Notes: a model not told the origin generated them from the letters alone. Shown: positions 36,250 to 46,636, numbered from the stretch's first letter. The stretch: 63,576 bases of DNA from Desulfobulbaceae bacterium BRH_c16a (GCA_000961725.1 LADS01000018.1:1-63576), one strand, 5' to 3'. Made by a program: numbers and translations.

Positions 36250-37016
36250 TGCAGGTGTATCCTTCCGAGCGGCAGGGTGACCAGTTCCGCCGGCCGCCGT
36301 CTGGCGCCGATCTCCATGGCGATCTCGATGGTGCGGTTAGAAGAAGACGGCAGGGATTGCCAGGTGGCGTCCGCCATATTGTAGAAGCCGCACGATTTGC
36401 GGTCCAGGGTCTGGAAAAAGAGGCCGACCCGCCCCAGGCGGAAGATGTCGACCAGGATGTCGCGGCCGCCCCCCTCGTCGATTGTCTCCTGATAGACTTC
36501 AATGGTATTGCCGTATTCCGCCTCAACCAGCAGAGCTTCCAGAACCTTGCGGAATTTCTCACTCACCGCAACTTCCGGATCATCGCGCAACTCGACCAGG
36601 CGCTGCAGGCGGTTGCGGCGTTCTTCTGCCAGAAACTGCAGATCGCCGGCGACGAATTCCACTAACTCTTCGATCAAAATGGTGATCATCGGGCCGATCT
36701 CGGTGCGAATGGCCTCGACATCGTCCAGCTGCTTCTGCTTGACAGCAAGCCGCTCCTTGGTGTTTTTCACCCTTTCGCCAAGAGACACCCGCTGCTCTTC
36801 CAACTGCTTTTTCATCTCTTCCAGACGATCGTAGCTGGCCAGCAGCTCCACCCGATCATCCCGCCACTGTTGTTCCCGGGACTGGGTATCCTGGCGGATG
36901 CGAATCGATTCCGCCACCGGTTTTTTAATCAAGTCGGTCTCTGCGGCCCGGCAGAACGGAACACAGAGGGCGAGCGGCAAAACCGCGAGAAAAAGGACCA
37001 TGATAATACACCGCAT
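36246..37016 (-). CDS. DUF3450 family periplasmic coiled-coil protein
   Basis: About 256 residues from the ATG at 37016 (AAGGA seven bases upstream; other in-frame ATGs are at 37022 and 37127). A signal peptide ends near CRAAE. The next 100 residues are coiled coil (LEEMKKQLEEQRVSLGERVK, NTKERLAVKQKQLDDVEA). The C-terminal half is typical of DUF3450, including EVYQETIDEGGGRDILVDIFRLGRVGLFFQ-type sequence. These proteins always travel with TtpC-type TonB clusters; the mechanism is unknown. Confidence 0.85.
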   Translation of the reverse strand: MRCIIMVLFLAVLPLALCVPFCRAAETDLIKKPVAESIRIRQDTQSREQQWRDDRVELLASYDRLEEMKKQLEEQRVSLGERVKNTKERLAVKQKQLDDVEAIRTEIGPMITILIEELVEFVAGDLQFLAEERRNRLQRLVELRDDPEVAVSEKFRKVLEALLVEAEYGNTIEVYQETIDEGGGRDILVDIFRLGRVGLFFQTLDRKSCGFYNMADATWQSLPSSSNRTIEIAMEIGARRRPAELVTLPLGRIHLQ

Positions 37017-37069
37017 TAGCATTTCCTTGGAATGTTTTGGGGTGACGGATTTTGCATAACCAATGTCTG

Positions 37070-38035
37070 TCATTGAATACCAAAGTGGCTGCAGCCTGGC
37101 GTCATCGTCTGAAAACAGGGCATGCACAGGGTCATATTACGGCTCTCGATGGTGCGGCTGGCCAGGACCTGCTCACCACAGACGGCGCAGGTCAGATAGA
37201 CGGCGGCCGCTTCCGGAGGGCCGGTTTGGGCTGCCGTTTCCTCGACGGCAAAAAGCTCCTCCGGCGTTAAGGCCAGGATTCGGCGCACTCGCGTATCCAG
37301 AAGCTGCTGAAATTGAATAACCTCGTCGAAGAGCGCCTCATTGTCGGCAATCTTCTTTTCCAGTGGCTGGTAGACTTCCTCATCACCGAAGTGCAAAGGC
37401 TTCATCTTCAGTTTCCAGCCGCAATTGCCCGACCGGCTGAACAGGGTATAGTTGTGTTTGCCGTAGTCCATGACCAGCAACCGTTGATTGCCGACCGTTG
37501 CACCCAGGAGGATCTGGATCGCATCCAGGGCGGAGGTGGTGTTTTCACACAGGATGGAAAAACCGGTGGTGGGAATGGTCCCTTCATTGAAGAGATTCTG
37601 GGCAAATTCGCAGAATTTGCCGCCCACCGCCAGTTCCGGACAGATATGGCCGTGAAAATCGACTACCTTTTTCAGGGTTGTGTTGGCCAGCATTTTTCGG
37701 TCCTCCAGATACAATTTCATCAATTCACGATCATCCTGAACGCGGAAGGACAACACCCAGAACCCAGGCTCGACAAAAAACCTGCGGCTGATATTGTCCA
37801 GTTGAGAGTAAAGACAAAAAACACTCCGGTCGGGGGCCCTCACCAGATAGCCATTGACCGGTTGATCGGCAATCATCCTGAAGCGGCATAGGATTTCCTC
37901 AATCGGATGGAAGGACCCGGAATAAAAGAACCCGACCGGCTGCCGACGGCTGTTGTCGAAATCCACCCGGACTTTACGCTGAATGTATTCGAGTTGATCA
38001 TGATGAATCGATCGTAATGCTTCCGTTTTGTCCAT
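37070..38035 (-). CDS. FmdE-family protein with an extra N-terminal domain (FmdE-2)
   Basis: 321 residues from the ATG at 38035 (GGTGGAG just upstream). In-frame ATGs at 38092 and 38140 are alternatives; 38140 lies at the promoter, so it is unlikely. Residues 1-115 form an unassigned domain (RQPVGFFYSGSFHPIEEILC, RFFVEPGFWVLSFRVQDD). The FmdE domain begins at VVDFHGHICPELAVGGKF. The CGC motif seen in FmdE-1 is replaced by ENTTSALDAIQ, so two candidate ligands are lost. A zinc ribbon closes the protein (C283-x2-C286, C304-x2-C307). It is the first gene of the TonB/ABC operon. An added sensory or binding role is speculation. Confidence 0.75.
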   Translation of the reverse strand: MDKTEALRSIHHDQLEYIQRKVRVDFDNSRRQPVGFFYSGSFHPIEEILCRFRMIADQPVNGYLVRAPDRSVFCLYSQLDNISRRFFVEPGFWVLSFRVQDDRELMKLYLEDRKMLANTTLKKVVDFHGHICPELAVGGKFCEFAQNLFNEGTIPTTGFSILCENTTSALDAIQILLGATVGNQRLLVMDYGKHNYTLFSRSGNCGWKLKMKPLHFGDEEVYQPLEKKIADNEALFDEVIQFQQLLDTRVRRILALTPEELFAVEETAAQTGPPEAAAVYLTCAVCGEQVLASRTIESRNMTLCMPCFQTMTPGCSHFGIQ

Positions 38036-38105
38036 GTTCTCCACCAATTGAGGCCAGCCGTCCGGCAAGCCCTTCTCAATCCTGCGCTGCATGCGGATGC
38101 CGAAG

Positions 38106-38160
38106 AGTAACACACAATCTTTGTTCGTGTTACTATTCATGGATAATGGGCAAATGTCAA
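38106..38160 (-). promoter_or_regulatory. Promoter with NikR-like inverted repeat at the head of the uptake operon
   Basis: On the minus strand TTGACA (38160-38155) and AATAGT (38137-38132) are 17 nt apart. A perfect inverted repeat AGTAACAC (38106-38113) / GTGTTACT (38127-38134) overlaps the -10 box and start site, with 13 nt between the 7-bp arms. GTGTTAC and GTAACAC are the half-sites I recall for NikR in Geobacter and relatives, also with 13-14 nt spacing, though I recall them in the opposite order. A repressor here would control the whole operon. Confidence 0.55.
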
Positions 38161-38295
38161 GAAATAATTCGAGGGATCTCTTGCAGGTTATCTTGACAGG
38201 ACTATCCCGTTTTTCGGCACAATTCGTGAAAGCACCTACCTTGGGGGACAGGTGATTGCTCTGCCGATTCGGCACCTCTGCGAGGTGTCGCTGGA

Positions 38296-40932
38296 TCAAA
38301 CAAATCGCCTTCTGAGCCACTTGTCCAGTTCCACCGCCACCAGAATAGTACTTGAAATGGTTATGATCCTCACCCAGTCGGATCCTGAAAGAGGTATCGT
38401 TCGGAATACCCATTGCAGCGGCGGTGCATACAGCATGGCGAGCTGGGCAAAGAAGGCGGCAATCATACTGTAGAAGAGGATCGGATTGCTGAGGGGGTTC
38501 AGGCTGAAAACAGACACGGTCTCGGAACGGCTGTTCCAGGCCTGGAAAAACTGGAAAAAGACCATGGTCGTTACAGCAACCGTACGTGCTTTTTCGAGCG
38601 AGGCTCCTGCCTGGAGGGCCTGCATGAATGCATAGATCACCCCTCCGGTTATGACCAGGCCCACCAGCAGAGTGCGCTGCACCAGCAGGGGGGAAAATAA
38701 TTTTTCGGCACTGGGACGTGGCGGGCGATCCAGCACTCCTTTTTCCGCCGGTTCGAAGGCCAGCGCAACATCCTGCATGCCGTTGGTCACCAGGTTGATC
38801 CAGAGGATCTGGGCCGGGAGAAAGGGCAGAGGGAGACCCAGCGCCACAGCGACGACAATGGAAAAAATATCGGCCACGCCGGTGGGGATCAGAAAAAAAA
38901 TCACCTTGCGCAGGTTGTCGAAAACGATCCGTCCTTCTTTTACCGCACTGAAGATGCAGGCGAAGTTATCATCGGCCAGGACCATGTCCGACGCCTCCCG
39001 GGCTACATCGGTGCCGGTCATCCCCATAGCGATGCCGATATGGGCAGCCTTCAGGGCAGGCGCGTCGTTTACTCCGTCGCCGGTCATGGCTACTATCTCG
39101 CCATGACGGACCAGTTGCCGGGTGATACGAAGCTTGTGCTCCGGCGACACTCTGGCAAAAACCGAGACCTGCTCTACCCGCTGAAACAGTTCGTCGTCGC
39201 TCATCACCTCCAGTTCCCGGCCGGTAAGTACAGACGAAGAGTGATCGGCAATCCCGAGTTCCCGGGCAATGGCCAACGCTGTAACCGCGTGATCGCCGGT
39301 GATCATGATCACTCTGGCACCGGCACGCTTGCATCCTTCAATCGCCTCAATCGCCTCCGGACGGGGAGGATCAAGCATTGCCTGCAACCCCGCAAATCTC
39401 AGCCCATGGAGAATATCCTGGCTCGAGAGGCTCTCCTTCTGCCCCGACTCCTCCTTCCAGGCCATCGCCAGCACCCGCATGCCCTCCACACCGTAGGCGG
39501 CTGCGCGGTCAAGGATCGCCATCCGCTCCGACTCGTCAAGCCGGCACAACTCCAGCAGTTTTTCCGGCGCGCCTTTGACAAAAATCAGGCTGGTGTTTTG
39601 CTGCCGATGGAGAGTGGCCATCCATGCCCGCTCCGACTCGAAAGGTATCATGGCGAGGTGAGGCAGACGCTCCCGCTCGATTTCCGGCTGCAGTCCCCCT
39701 TTGATTGCACTGACAATCAGCGCCGCCTCGGTGGGGTTGCCATCCGCCCGCCAGAGATCTTCTTCCCGGTACACATCCGACTCATTACAAAGCAGACCGA
39801 TCTGCAACAGCCGACGCAACCCGTCGCCGGGTTCCAAAGGTGTTCCATAGAGCAGCATTTTGCCGACAGGCTCATAACCGCTGCCGGTTACCTCATAGTC
39901 ATGGACGCCGTCAAACAACCGGGTAACCGTCATCTCGTTTTTCGTCAGGGTACCGGTTTTATCCGAACAGATCACCGTTGTCCCGCCCAAGGTCTCGACC
40001 GCCAGCAGTTTTCGAATGATAGCGTTCTGCCGCGCCATTCGGGACACTCCCACAGCCAGAGCAATAGTGACGACAATCGGCAGACCTTCAGGGATAGCGC
40101 CCACTGCCGCAGCAACTGCAGTCAGGAACATCTCCTTGACACTGTTGCCCATCAGCAGCCCGACCAGGAACAAGAGAGTCGAAGCCCCCATAACCAGCAT
40201 CCCGACTGTTCCGGCAAATCTATCGATTTTCTCCTGGATCGGGGCCTTTCCCTGATCGATTTGTCCCACTTCACCGGCAATTCTGCCCAGCAAGGTCTGC
40301 CGACCTGTTGCAACCACCAGGCCCCGGCCTCGGCCGTTCACAACAGACGTCCCCATGAATACCATGTTGGTCTGGTCGGCAGGCACCAGGTTCTCGGCAG
40401 CAATCGTTTTACTGCTTTTTTCGACCGGCAGCGACTCACCGGTAAGCATCGCCTCGTCGACCCGCAGGTCATTGACATGCAGCAGCCGCAGATCTGCCGG
40501 CACCTTGACCCCGGAGGTCAGCAGAACCAAGTCGCCGGGCACGAGGCCTGCCGCCTCCACCTCCTGCTCATGATCGTCGCGGATCACCCTGGCTTTGGCC
40601 ACAACCAGTTTCTTCAGCGATCGGACTCCTTCTTCGGCTTTCACCTCCTGGATGAAACCGATAACGGCATTGATAACCACAACCGCCAGAATCACGCCGG
40701 TATCGATGAATTCCTGCAAGAGAAAGGTGACAAGGGCGGCTATCAGCAGCAGGTAGATGAGCGGACTGGTAAATTGATGCAACAGCACCCTGAACCTGCC
40801 GATCCGCTCATCTTCCCCAAGGCTGTTAGAGCCGTACGTCCGCAAACGTTCCCGCACTTGAAGTGAATCAAGGCCATTGCCGTTGGAACGTAGACTCTCC
40901 AGCAGCTCCGCGCTGTCCATTTGGTACCACAT
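38296..40932 (-). CDS. P-type cation-transporting ATPase (type II, PacL/PMR1-like)
   Basis: 878 residues from the ATG at 40932; a GTG at 40962 is an alternative. The phosphorylation site is D324 in [14 protein letters not shown] lies at 163-167 and [11 protein letters not shown] is in the hinge. Membrane segments include one with PEGLP (281-285), the ion-site motif of calcium-type pumps. The C-terminal cation-ATPase domain is present. It probably exports Ca2+ or Mn2+, but ion choice cannot be read safely. It lies upstream of the FmdE-2 gene on the same strand but ends 136 nt before that gene's promoter, so it is likely a separate unit. Confidence 0.85.
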   Translation of the reverse strand: MWYQMDSAELLESLRSNGNGLDSLQVRERLRTYGSNSLGEDERIGRFRVLLHQFTSPLIYLLLIAALVTFLLQEFIDTGVILAVVVINAVIGFIQEVKAEEGVRSLKKLVVAKARVIRDDHEQEVEAAGLVPGDLVLLTSGVKVPADLRLLHVNDLRVDEAMLTGESLPVEKSSKTIAAENLVPADQTNMVFMGTSVVNGRGRGLVVATGRQTLLGRIAGEVGQIDQGKAPIQEKIDRFAGTVGMLVMGASTLLFLVGLLMGNSVKEMFLTAVAAAVGAIPEGLPIVVTIALAVGVSRMARQNAIIRKLLAVETLGGTTVICSDKTGTLTKNEMTVTRLFDGVHDYEVTGSGYEPVGKMLLYGTPLEPGDGLRRLLQIGLLCNESDVYREEDLWRADGNPTEAALIVSAIKGGLQPEIERERLPHLAMIPFESERAWMATLHRQQNTSLIFVKGAPEKLLELCRLDESERMAILDRAAAYGVEGMRVLAMAWKEESGQKESLSSQDILHGLRFAGLQAMLDPPRPEAIEAIEGCKRAGARVIMITGDHAVTALAIARELGIADHSSSVLTGRELEVMSDDELFQRVEQVSVFARVSPEHKLRITRQLVRHGEIVAMTGDGVNDAPALKAAHIGIAMGMTGTDVAREASDMVLADDNFACIFSAVKEGRIVFDNLRKVIFFLIPTGVADIFSIVVAVALGLPLPFLPAQILWINLVTNGMQDVALAFEPAEKGVLDRPPRPSAEKLFSPLLVQRTLLVGLVITGGVIYAFMQALQAGASLEKARTVAVTTMVFFQFFQAWNSRSETVSVFSLNPLSNPILFYSMIAAFFAQLAMLYAPPLQWVFRTIPLSGSDWVRIITISSTILVAVELDKWLRRRFV

Positions 40933-41052
40933 CGCGCCCCCATCCTTAACATGTCCGGTCACATAAAATGGCTGCTGTCATTATACTGCATAATGGACGA
41001 TAAAATCGATGCTTCCCCATCGTATTCGCCGGTTTTGAAAATTCATCTTTTT

Positions 41053-41099
41053 GTCAACCTTGGCTGACGCCGTCAACAAGAGTTGACTTTTTTGTTGAC
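41053..41099 (+). promoter_or_regulatory. Cluster of GTCAAC half-sites upstream of the chemoreceptor gene
   Basis: GTCAAC at 41053-41058 and 41072-41077, and GTTGAC at 41082-41087 and 41094-41099. The central pair forms a perfect palindrome, GTCAACAAGAGTTGAC, followed by T6. It could be an operator or a weak terminator for leftward or rightward reads. It lies between the divergent ATPase and chemoreceptor genes. Confidence 0.4.
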
Positions 41100-41250
41100 A
41101 CCTTTTTCTCCGAAGAAGGCATTTCAGCCTTCCAGGCATGTCCCGCGGATTACCGAGTGCATGGCATGTAATTTGTACCGCAAGAGATCAACCGGCATTT
41201 ATTCGACCTTGTCAAAGCAGATGAATCCTCGCAGAAAGAACAAAGGAACC

Positions 41251-43338
41251 ATGAAATTCAAGACCAAACTGACCCTTCTCTGTATTTCCCTGGTAACATT
41301 TTCGTTGATGATTTCCATCATTATCGCCTCCCTGACCATAAGGCGGCAGAACGCAAAAATGGCCTATGAGGGATTGGAATCGGCTTTCACCGTCGTCCAG
41401 CGGGAATTGGCAGAAGACCGAAGTCAACTCCTGAAGATCGGCAAGCAGATCGCCAAACTGTCGGAAATCGGCAGCACCCTCAAGTTCCTCGATGGCTTCA
41501 AGAATAACCCGGCAATGAGCAGGGATACCACGCAGAGGATGATCGGTCAGTTGCACAACATGGCGATGTCCAACAATTTATGGCAGCTGAGTGTAGTGAA
41601 TTCGGACGGAGAGATGGTGCTCCTGGTGCGTGTTCAGGACAAGGGGGCCGTACTCCTTTTCCCTGAGAACACCGCAGGCGCCAAGGGATATCAGGTTGCC
41701 CGGATGCAAGCGGAAGGCAGCCTGCAGAATGACAGCTGGACGTTCAGTACATCTTTGCCGGTGCAGGATTCAGGCAGGGGGGAAGGGGCAACGAATGCGG
41801 AGACATCGTACATCCGGGAGATCGAGGGCAACCTCTGCCTGGTCGCCCTGATTCCCGTCTCCGCCAGCTATTTCGATGTCGACGCGGACCAGCAAAAGGA
41901 AAAGCAGATGGGCTATCTCCTGGCGGCAAAACCTATCGGCAAGGAATTTGCCGACCGCATCTCTTCATCCACCAGGACCGAAATCAATATTTTTTCCAGG
42001 CAAGGACTTGTGGCAGGAACCCTTGCCGGGTATTCCGGGCCGAACGGCTCGGAAAAAGAGGACCATCGGGTCGATCTGGACGGCGCCTCCATCCGCCTGG
42101 GCGATGTCCGGGTCGGTGAGCAGGATTATGCCTGGGGTTCCCTGTCCCTTGGCACGGCGGAGCAGCCGGTCGGCACCGTTGCCGCCCTGTTCTCCCATGC
42201 GGTGCCCCAAGCCAATACCTGGCAGATGATTCGGCTGCTGATGATCGTCGGAGGCATCTGTGTTCTTATAACCGTGCCGGTGGTGCTGGTTTTTGCCGGC
42301 TCGATGACCAACTCCATCTCCCGGATTGTCGCCGGCTTGAAAGATATAGTCAGTGGAGAAGGCGACCTGACTGCCCGACTGGAAATAGAAAGCCGGGATG
42401 AGATCGGCGAGCTGGCTCACTGGTTCAACACCTTCATCTCTTCCCTGCATGAATTGATGCTGGAAATCGCCCGGAGTTCAAACGCCGTGGCCCTGGCTTC
42501 AAACTCGCTCTCCTCCGTTTCCCACCACATGTCCGACACTGCCGGGCGCAACTCGAATCAGTGTGATTCGGTGGCTGAGGCCGCGGCCAGCATGAGTGAA
42601 CAAATGGACAGAGTGGCCGAATCCATGGATCAGGCCTCGGACAATCTGGGGATCGTGGCGGCCTCCTCGGAAGAGATGAGCGCCACCATCACCGAAATTG
42701 CCTTGAACTCGGAAAAAGCGAGAACCATCACCGATAAAGCCGTTATCGAGGCCGGCGAGACCACCGAGAAGATGAATAAACTCAACCAGGCAGCCGCCAG
42801 AATAAACATCATTACCGAAGAAATTACCGAGATTTCCGAGCAGACCAACCTTCTGGCACTGAATGCTACGATAGAAGCGGCCCGGGCCGGGGAGGCAGGC
42901 AAGGGATTTGCCGTAGTCGCGGGCGAGATCAAGAATCTGGCGCGGCAGACCACGGCAGCAACGGAAAACATCAAAGCCATGGTCCAGGAAATCCAGGGCA
43001 CCACCGCCGGCAATGTCGAATCGATTCAGTCCCTCACCGGGGTCATCCACAGTATCGGCCAGATCGTCTACTCCATCGCCTCGGCGGTGGAGGAGCAGTC
43101 AGTGGCTACCAGAGAAGTCGCCGGCAAGGTCAATTACGTCTCGGACGCCATCTCCGAAGTCAATACCATGGCCCGGCAAAGTACCGAGTTCGCCAATGCC
43201 ATCAACCGCAATATTGTCGAGCTGAATCAATCCTCGACGCAGATCTCTACCTCCAGTTCCCAGGTCGACACCAATGCCGACGATCTTTCACGGATGGCGG
43301 AAGGACTGAAGAAACTGGTGGCTCGGTTCACGGTCTGA
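41251..43338 (+). CDS. Methyl-accepting chemotaxis protein
   Basis: 695 residues from the ATG at 41251 (AAAGGAACC upstream; an in-frame ATG at 41221 has no ribosome site). First helix about 5-30, a periplasmic sensor domain of about 290 residues, and a second helix about 325-350 ([20 protein letters not shown]). HAMP spans about 351-405. The signalling domain has the invariant hairpin tip [20 protein letters not shown] followed by [20 protein letters not shown]. The ligand is unknown. No che genes are adjacent. Confidence 0.92.
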   Translation: MKFKTKLTLLCISLVTFSLMISIIIASLTIRRQNAKMAYEGLESAFTVVQRELAEDRSQLLKIGKQIAKLSEIGSTLKFLDGFKNNPAMSRDTTQRMIGQLHNMAMSNNLWQLSVVNSDGEMVLLVRVQDKGAVLLFPENTAGAKGYQVARMQAEGSLQNDSWTFSTSLPVQDSGRGEGATNAETSYIREIEGNLCLVALIPVSASYFDVDADQQKEKQMGYLLAAKPIGKEFADRISSSTRTEINIFSRQGLVAGTLAGYSGPNGSEKEDHRVDLDGASIRLGDVRVGEQDYAWGSLSLGTAEQPVGTVAALFSHAVPQANTWQMIRLLMIVGGICVLITVPVVLVFAGSMTNSISRIVAGLKDIVSGEGDLTARLEIESRDEIGELAHWFNTFISSLHELMLEIARSSNAVALASNSLSSVSHHMSDTAGRNSNQCDSVAEAAASMSEQMDRVAESMDQASDNLGIVAASSEEMSATITEIALNSEKARTITDKAVIEAGETTEKMNKLNQAAARINIITEEITEISEQTNLLALNATIEAARAGEAGKGFAVVAGEIKNLARQTTAATENIKAMVQEIQGTTAGNVESIQSLTGVIHSIGQIVYSIASAVEEQSVATREVAGKVNYVSDAISEVNTMARQSTEFANAINRNIVELNQSSTQISTSSSQVDTNADDLSRMAEGLKKLVARFTV

Positions 43339-43357
43339 AAAGACCGCAACCGCTTTC

Positions 43358-43418
43358 AAAAAAAGGACTTCACCCTTATTCCTCCTCGCACCCTACGCGA
43401 GGAGGAATAAAGGGTGAA
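43358..43418 (-). terminator. Long-stem terminator between convergent chemoreceptor and AOR genes
   Basis: Arms at 43369-43389 and 43397-43418 pair over about 21 bp (TTCACCCTTATTCCTCCTCGC) with one bulged base and a 7-nt loop. On the minus strand the hairpin is followed by TTTTTTT (A7 at 43358-43364 on the plus strand), so it ends the AOR transcript. It may also act on the chemoreceptor transcript. Confidence 0.8.
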
Positions 43419-43432
43419 AGTGCTGTCGACCG

Positions 43433-45217
43433 TCAATCCGCTGTGGTGACACTGCCCGGCGGTATTCCCTCCGCGGTCCAGCCTCGCTGCCGGTAGTAGT
43501 CCTGCAGCAGGTATTCCATTTCATCCTCGGTAAGCGATCTGCCGTCGGGGAGTTTTTGCCGGTGCAGCCTCTTCGGCAGCCGGTCGTCCTCCGGCCTCAG
43601 CCCTTCGCGGACATTGAACTGTCTGGTCATATCGGTCACCCGGACGGCGATTTTTTCCAGCTCTTCCCGGCTTGCGGGCAGGCCCGTGGCAAGAGCGATC
43701 GATTTTTCAAGCTCCGCCCAGGAATAGAGATCGCGATAAAACCGGCAGAGAATCAGGGTATCGAAGATATTGAGGCGATTCTCGAAATCGACCAGCATGG
43801 CCGCTTTGTCCTCAATCTGGGCAGCCGGGATCATCCCCGACAGCTCCGGCTTATAGAAGGTGGTCCGCAGATGGCAGGCGCCACGGGGAGAGGTGCCGAA
43901 AGTCAGTCCCATCCCTTTCAATACCCTTGGATCGTAGCCCGCCGGCTCCATGCCTTTGACGTGAATGGCCAGATCGGTCAGGCCCCAGTGTTCGGATGCC
44001 GGAATAATCCCGTCGGCAAGAATGTCGCCGATATCCTCGCGGGCAGCAATCTTTTCGATAAGAGCGGCGAGCTGGTCGGCATTGCCGTACTCGATTGCAT
44101 AGTCGAGCCGTCCCTTCTCTTTTGCCTCCATAACCAGGGCGCAGAGATTGCCGGCGGTGATGGTATCCATGCCCAGACGGTCGCAGAGATCGTTGAGATA
44201 GGCAACCTCTTCCATCTCGGTGATCATGCACAGTCCGCCGAAAGAGTAGATGGTTTCGTACTCCGGGCCTTCCAGCTTGAGGTCTTTGTGGCGGCCCTTG
44301 CTCAGCCGGGTCATCCGGCCGCAGGCCATGAAGCATTTGGCGCAGGCGTGGGGCTTCACCTCATGCTCTTCATGATACTTCTCGCCGCTGAGGTTTTCCC
44401 AATGGTCGCAGGTGCCCTGGTTCCAGTATTTGGCCGGGAAGGCCCCGGCGGTATTCATCAGGGCGACCATCATCGTCGTCCCGAGCCGCTTATAGGCTTT
44501 CACCCCGGCGTGCTCCATATTGGTCTGGGAAAAATTCTTGGCATAGGCGGCGATTCCGTCCGGATCGGCATACTGCCGTTTCCGGTCGCCCTGGAAGACC
44601 ACAGCCTTGACCAGCTTGGCCCCCATCACCGTACCCAAGCCGGCCCGTCCGGCACACCGCCATTTATCATTGGCGATGATCGCATAGCGGACCAGCTTCT
44701 CACCGGCCGGGCCGATGACTACCGCCCCCGGCTTCCGGAACCCTTCCCGGTGAGAAGCATAGCGCTGCAGCGCCGCTTCTTCGGCGGCAAAGGTCTCCAT
44801 TCCCCACAGGTCGCCCGCGTCATGGAATTCGGCGCCGTCGGGGTTTACCGACAGCACCGTCGGTACGGCAGCCTTGCCGTGCAGGACAATCGCGTCGAAG
44901 CCGGCGGCGTCGATTGCTTCGGGCACCTTGCCGCCGGAATAGGATTCGGCATAAAAGCCGGTCAGCGGCGATTTGGCGAACACCCCGAACCGGCTGCCCC
45001 CCCAGAGTCGCCCGCCGCAAAACGGCCCGGTGGCAAAGATAAGGTTATTCTCAGGGGCCAGCGGATCCACGCCTGCCGGATTACGCTCAAGGAGCAGGCG
45101 GGTGGCCAATCCCTTGCCGCCGAAACACCCGCGCAGCACCTCGTCGGCGATCTCTTCAATGACAAAGGATCTTGAAGTAAGATCAATCGTCAGGATACGA
45201 TTATAAAAACCAAACAT
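43433..45217 (-). CDS. aor: Tungsten/molybdenum aldehyde:ferredoxin oxidoreductase
   Basis: 594 residues of the AOR family. The N-terminal domain has GGKGLATRLLLE and GGSRFGVFAKSPLTG. The cluster cysteines are C-x2-C-x3-C (HACAKCFMAC) with a fourth in LILCRF. GMEPAGYDPRVLKGMGLTF-type sequence forms the pterin site. Family members oxidise aldehydes to acids with ferredoxin and mostly carry tungsten. It follows the aminotransferase gene after 26 nt, so it may oxidise the semialdehyde that the enzyme makes. GAGGAGTGA precedes the ATG. Confidence 0.88.
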   Translation of the reverse strand: MFGFYNRILTIDLTSRSFVIEEIADEVLRGCFGGKGLATRLLLERNPAGVDPLAPENNLIFATGPFCGGRLWGGSRFGVFAKSPLTGFYAESYSGGKVPEAIDAAGFDAIVLHGKAAVPTVLSVNPDGAEFHDAGDLWGMETFAAEEAALQRYASHREGFRKPGAVVIGPAGEKLVRYAIIANDKWRCAGRAGLGTVMGAKLVKAVVFQGDRKRQYADPDGIAAYAKNFSQTNMEHAGVKAYKRLGTTMMVALMNTAGAFPAKYWNQGTCDHWENLSGEKYHEEHEVKPHACAKCFMACGRMTRLSKGRHKDLKLEGPEYETIYSFGGLCMITEMEEVAYLNDLCDRLGMDTITAGNLCALVMEAKEKGRLDYAIEYGNADQLAALIEKIAAREDIGDILADGIIPASEHWGLTDLAIHVKGMEPAGYDPRVLKGMGLTFGTSPRGACHLRTTFYKPELSGMIPAAQIEDKAAMLVDFENRLNIFDTLILCRFYRDLYSWAELEKSIALATGLPASREELEKIAVRVTDMTRQFNVREGLRPEDDRLPKRLHRQKLPDGRSLTEDEMEYLLQDYYRQRGWTAEGIPPGSVTTAD

Positions 45218-45243
45218 CGGTCACTCCTCCTGCTCATTTTTTT

Positions 45244-46557
45244 TCACGACCTGATTGCGGTCAACCCGTCACGGACGATACCAAGCCCTTTCTGCAGCTG
45301 CTCGTCGGTAATCACCAGCGGCATCAAAAATCTGATGATATTGCCGTAGGCGCCGCAGGCGAGGATGATCAATCCCCGGTCGAAACAGAATTTCACCAGC
45401 GCTTTGGTCTCGGCTGCAGCCGGTTCTTTGGTTTTTTTATCCTTGACCAGTTCCATCGCCACCATCGGCCCGAGCCCGCGCACATCGCCGATCAAATCGC
45501 ACTCTTTCTGGAAACCGAGCAGGGTTGTCCGCAGGGTCTCGCCCAGCCGCCGGCCTTTTTCCAGCAGGTTTTCTTCCTCGAAAATATCGAAAACGGCAAG
45601 AGCTGCGGCACAGGACAGCGGATTGCCATTGTAAGTTCCGCCGATTCCGGAAGCATGGACACTGTCCATGATCTCTTTTTTGCCGACTACCGCGCTGAGC
45701 GGCATTCCGGCAGCCAGGCTCTTGGCGACGGTGGTCAGATCGGCCTCGACTCCGTAGTGCTCCATGGCAAACATCGTACCGGTCCGGCCGATGCCGGTCT
45801 GGACCTCGTCGGCAATGAGCAGCACGTTGTTTTTCCGGCAGATTTCCTGCAGTTTCAAGAAATATTCCTTCGGTGGCGCGACAAAACCGCCCTCGCCCTG
45901 CACCGGCTCGAAGATGATCGCGGCGGTCTGTTCGGCTGCGACATGGTTAATGAAGAAATCCTCCAGACGCTTGGCGCATTCCACCCCACAGCCCGGATAT
46001 TCAAGGTTGTGCGGGCAGCGATAGCAGTTGGCAAAAGACATCCGATAGACTTCCGGCGCAAAAGGTCCAAGGCCGAATTTATAGGGCTTCACCTTGGAAG
46101 TAAGCGTCATTCCCATCAGGGTCCGACCGTGAAAGCCGTTTTCAAAAGCGATGATCCCGGTTTTTTTGGTGTAATAGCGGGCAATTTTGACAGCATTCTC
46201 GACCGCTTCCGCCCCGCTGTTGGCAAACATCACCGCCTTGGGGGAATCGCCGGGCACCGCGGCAATCAACTTCTGCGCCAGCCGTACCGGGCCTTCGTAC
46301 GGGGTGACCATAAAACAGGTATGGGTGAACTTATCCGCCTGGTCCTTGATGGCCTGCACCACCTTCGGATGGGAATGGCCGACATTCATCACCGCAATGC
46401 CGCCGCCAAAATCTATATATTCCTGCCCCTCGACATCGGTCAGCAACGCTCCCTTGGCATGGGCGATATACCGGTCGGTACCGCTGACATTGCCCTTGGC
46501 GATAACACTGTTGCGAAGCTCGTGCAGGCTGTTGTTGGTGTGTGTGGTCTTCATCAT
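45244..46557 (-). CDS. gabT: 4-aminobutyrate (or 5-aminovalerate) aminotransferase, class III
   Basis: 437 residues of the class-III PLP aminotransferases, closest in pattern to GabT (FEPVQGEGGFVAPP, LLIADEVQTGIGRTG). D250 contacts the PLP ring nitrogen and K279 in TTVAKSLAAG is the Schiff-base lysine. The family moves the amino group of GABA or related omega-amino acids to 2-oxoglutarate, giving a semialdehyde and glutamate. A cysteine-rich insert, NCYRCPHNLEYPGCGVEC, is present. The start could be either of two adjacent ATGs (46557 or 46554); GAGGG suits the second better. AOR downstream and glutamate dehydrogenase upstream fit a degradative role. Confidence 0.85.
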   Translation of the reverse strand: MMKTTHTNNSLHELRNSVIAKGNVSGTDRYIAHAKGALLTDVEGQEYIDFGGGIAVMNVGHSHPKVVQAIKDQADKFTHTCFMVTPYEGPVRLAQKLIAAVPGDSPKAVMFANSGAEAVENAVKIARYYTKKTGIIAFENGFHGRTLMGMTLTSKVKPYKFGLGPFAPEVYRMSFANCYRCPHNLEYPGCGVECAKRLEDFFINHVAAEQTAAIIFEPVQGEGGFVAPPKEYFLKLQEICRKNNVLLIADEVQTGIGRTGTMFAMEHYGVEADLTTVAKSLAAGMPLSAVVGKKEIMDSVHASGIGGTYNGNPLSCAAALAVFDIFEEENLLEKGRRLGETLRTTLLGFQKECDLIGDVRGLGPMVAMELVKDKKTKEPAAAETKALVKFCFDRGLIILACGAYGNIIRFLMPLVITDEQLQKGLGIVRDGLTAIRS

Positions 46558-46636
46558 TTCCCTCGAAAGTATAATAATAATCTGGCGATGGAATCCGATA
46601 TGGTGGGAATCATCGTGGTAATGGTCTGATCATGCT

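Noticed and set aside
22613..38035. Reading the ABC genes as a plain dipeptide transporter
   Set aside because: It cannot be excluded, but peptide import does not need a TonB receptor, FmdE proteins or a NikR-like operator.
39040..40866. Long plus-strand frame opposite the P-type ATPase
   Set aside because: It is histidine/glutamine-rich, has no family resemblance and mirrors the ATPase codons.
43556..45175. Long plus-strand frame opposite AOR
   Set aside because: It is an antisense shadow of a GC-rich gene with clear AOR motifs on the other strand.
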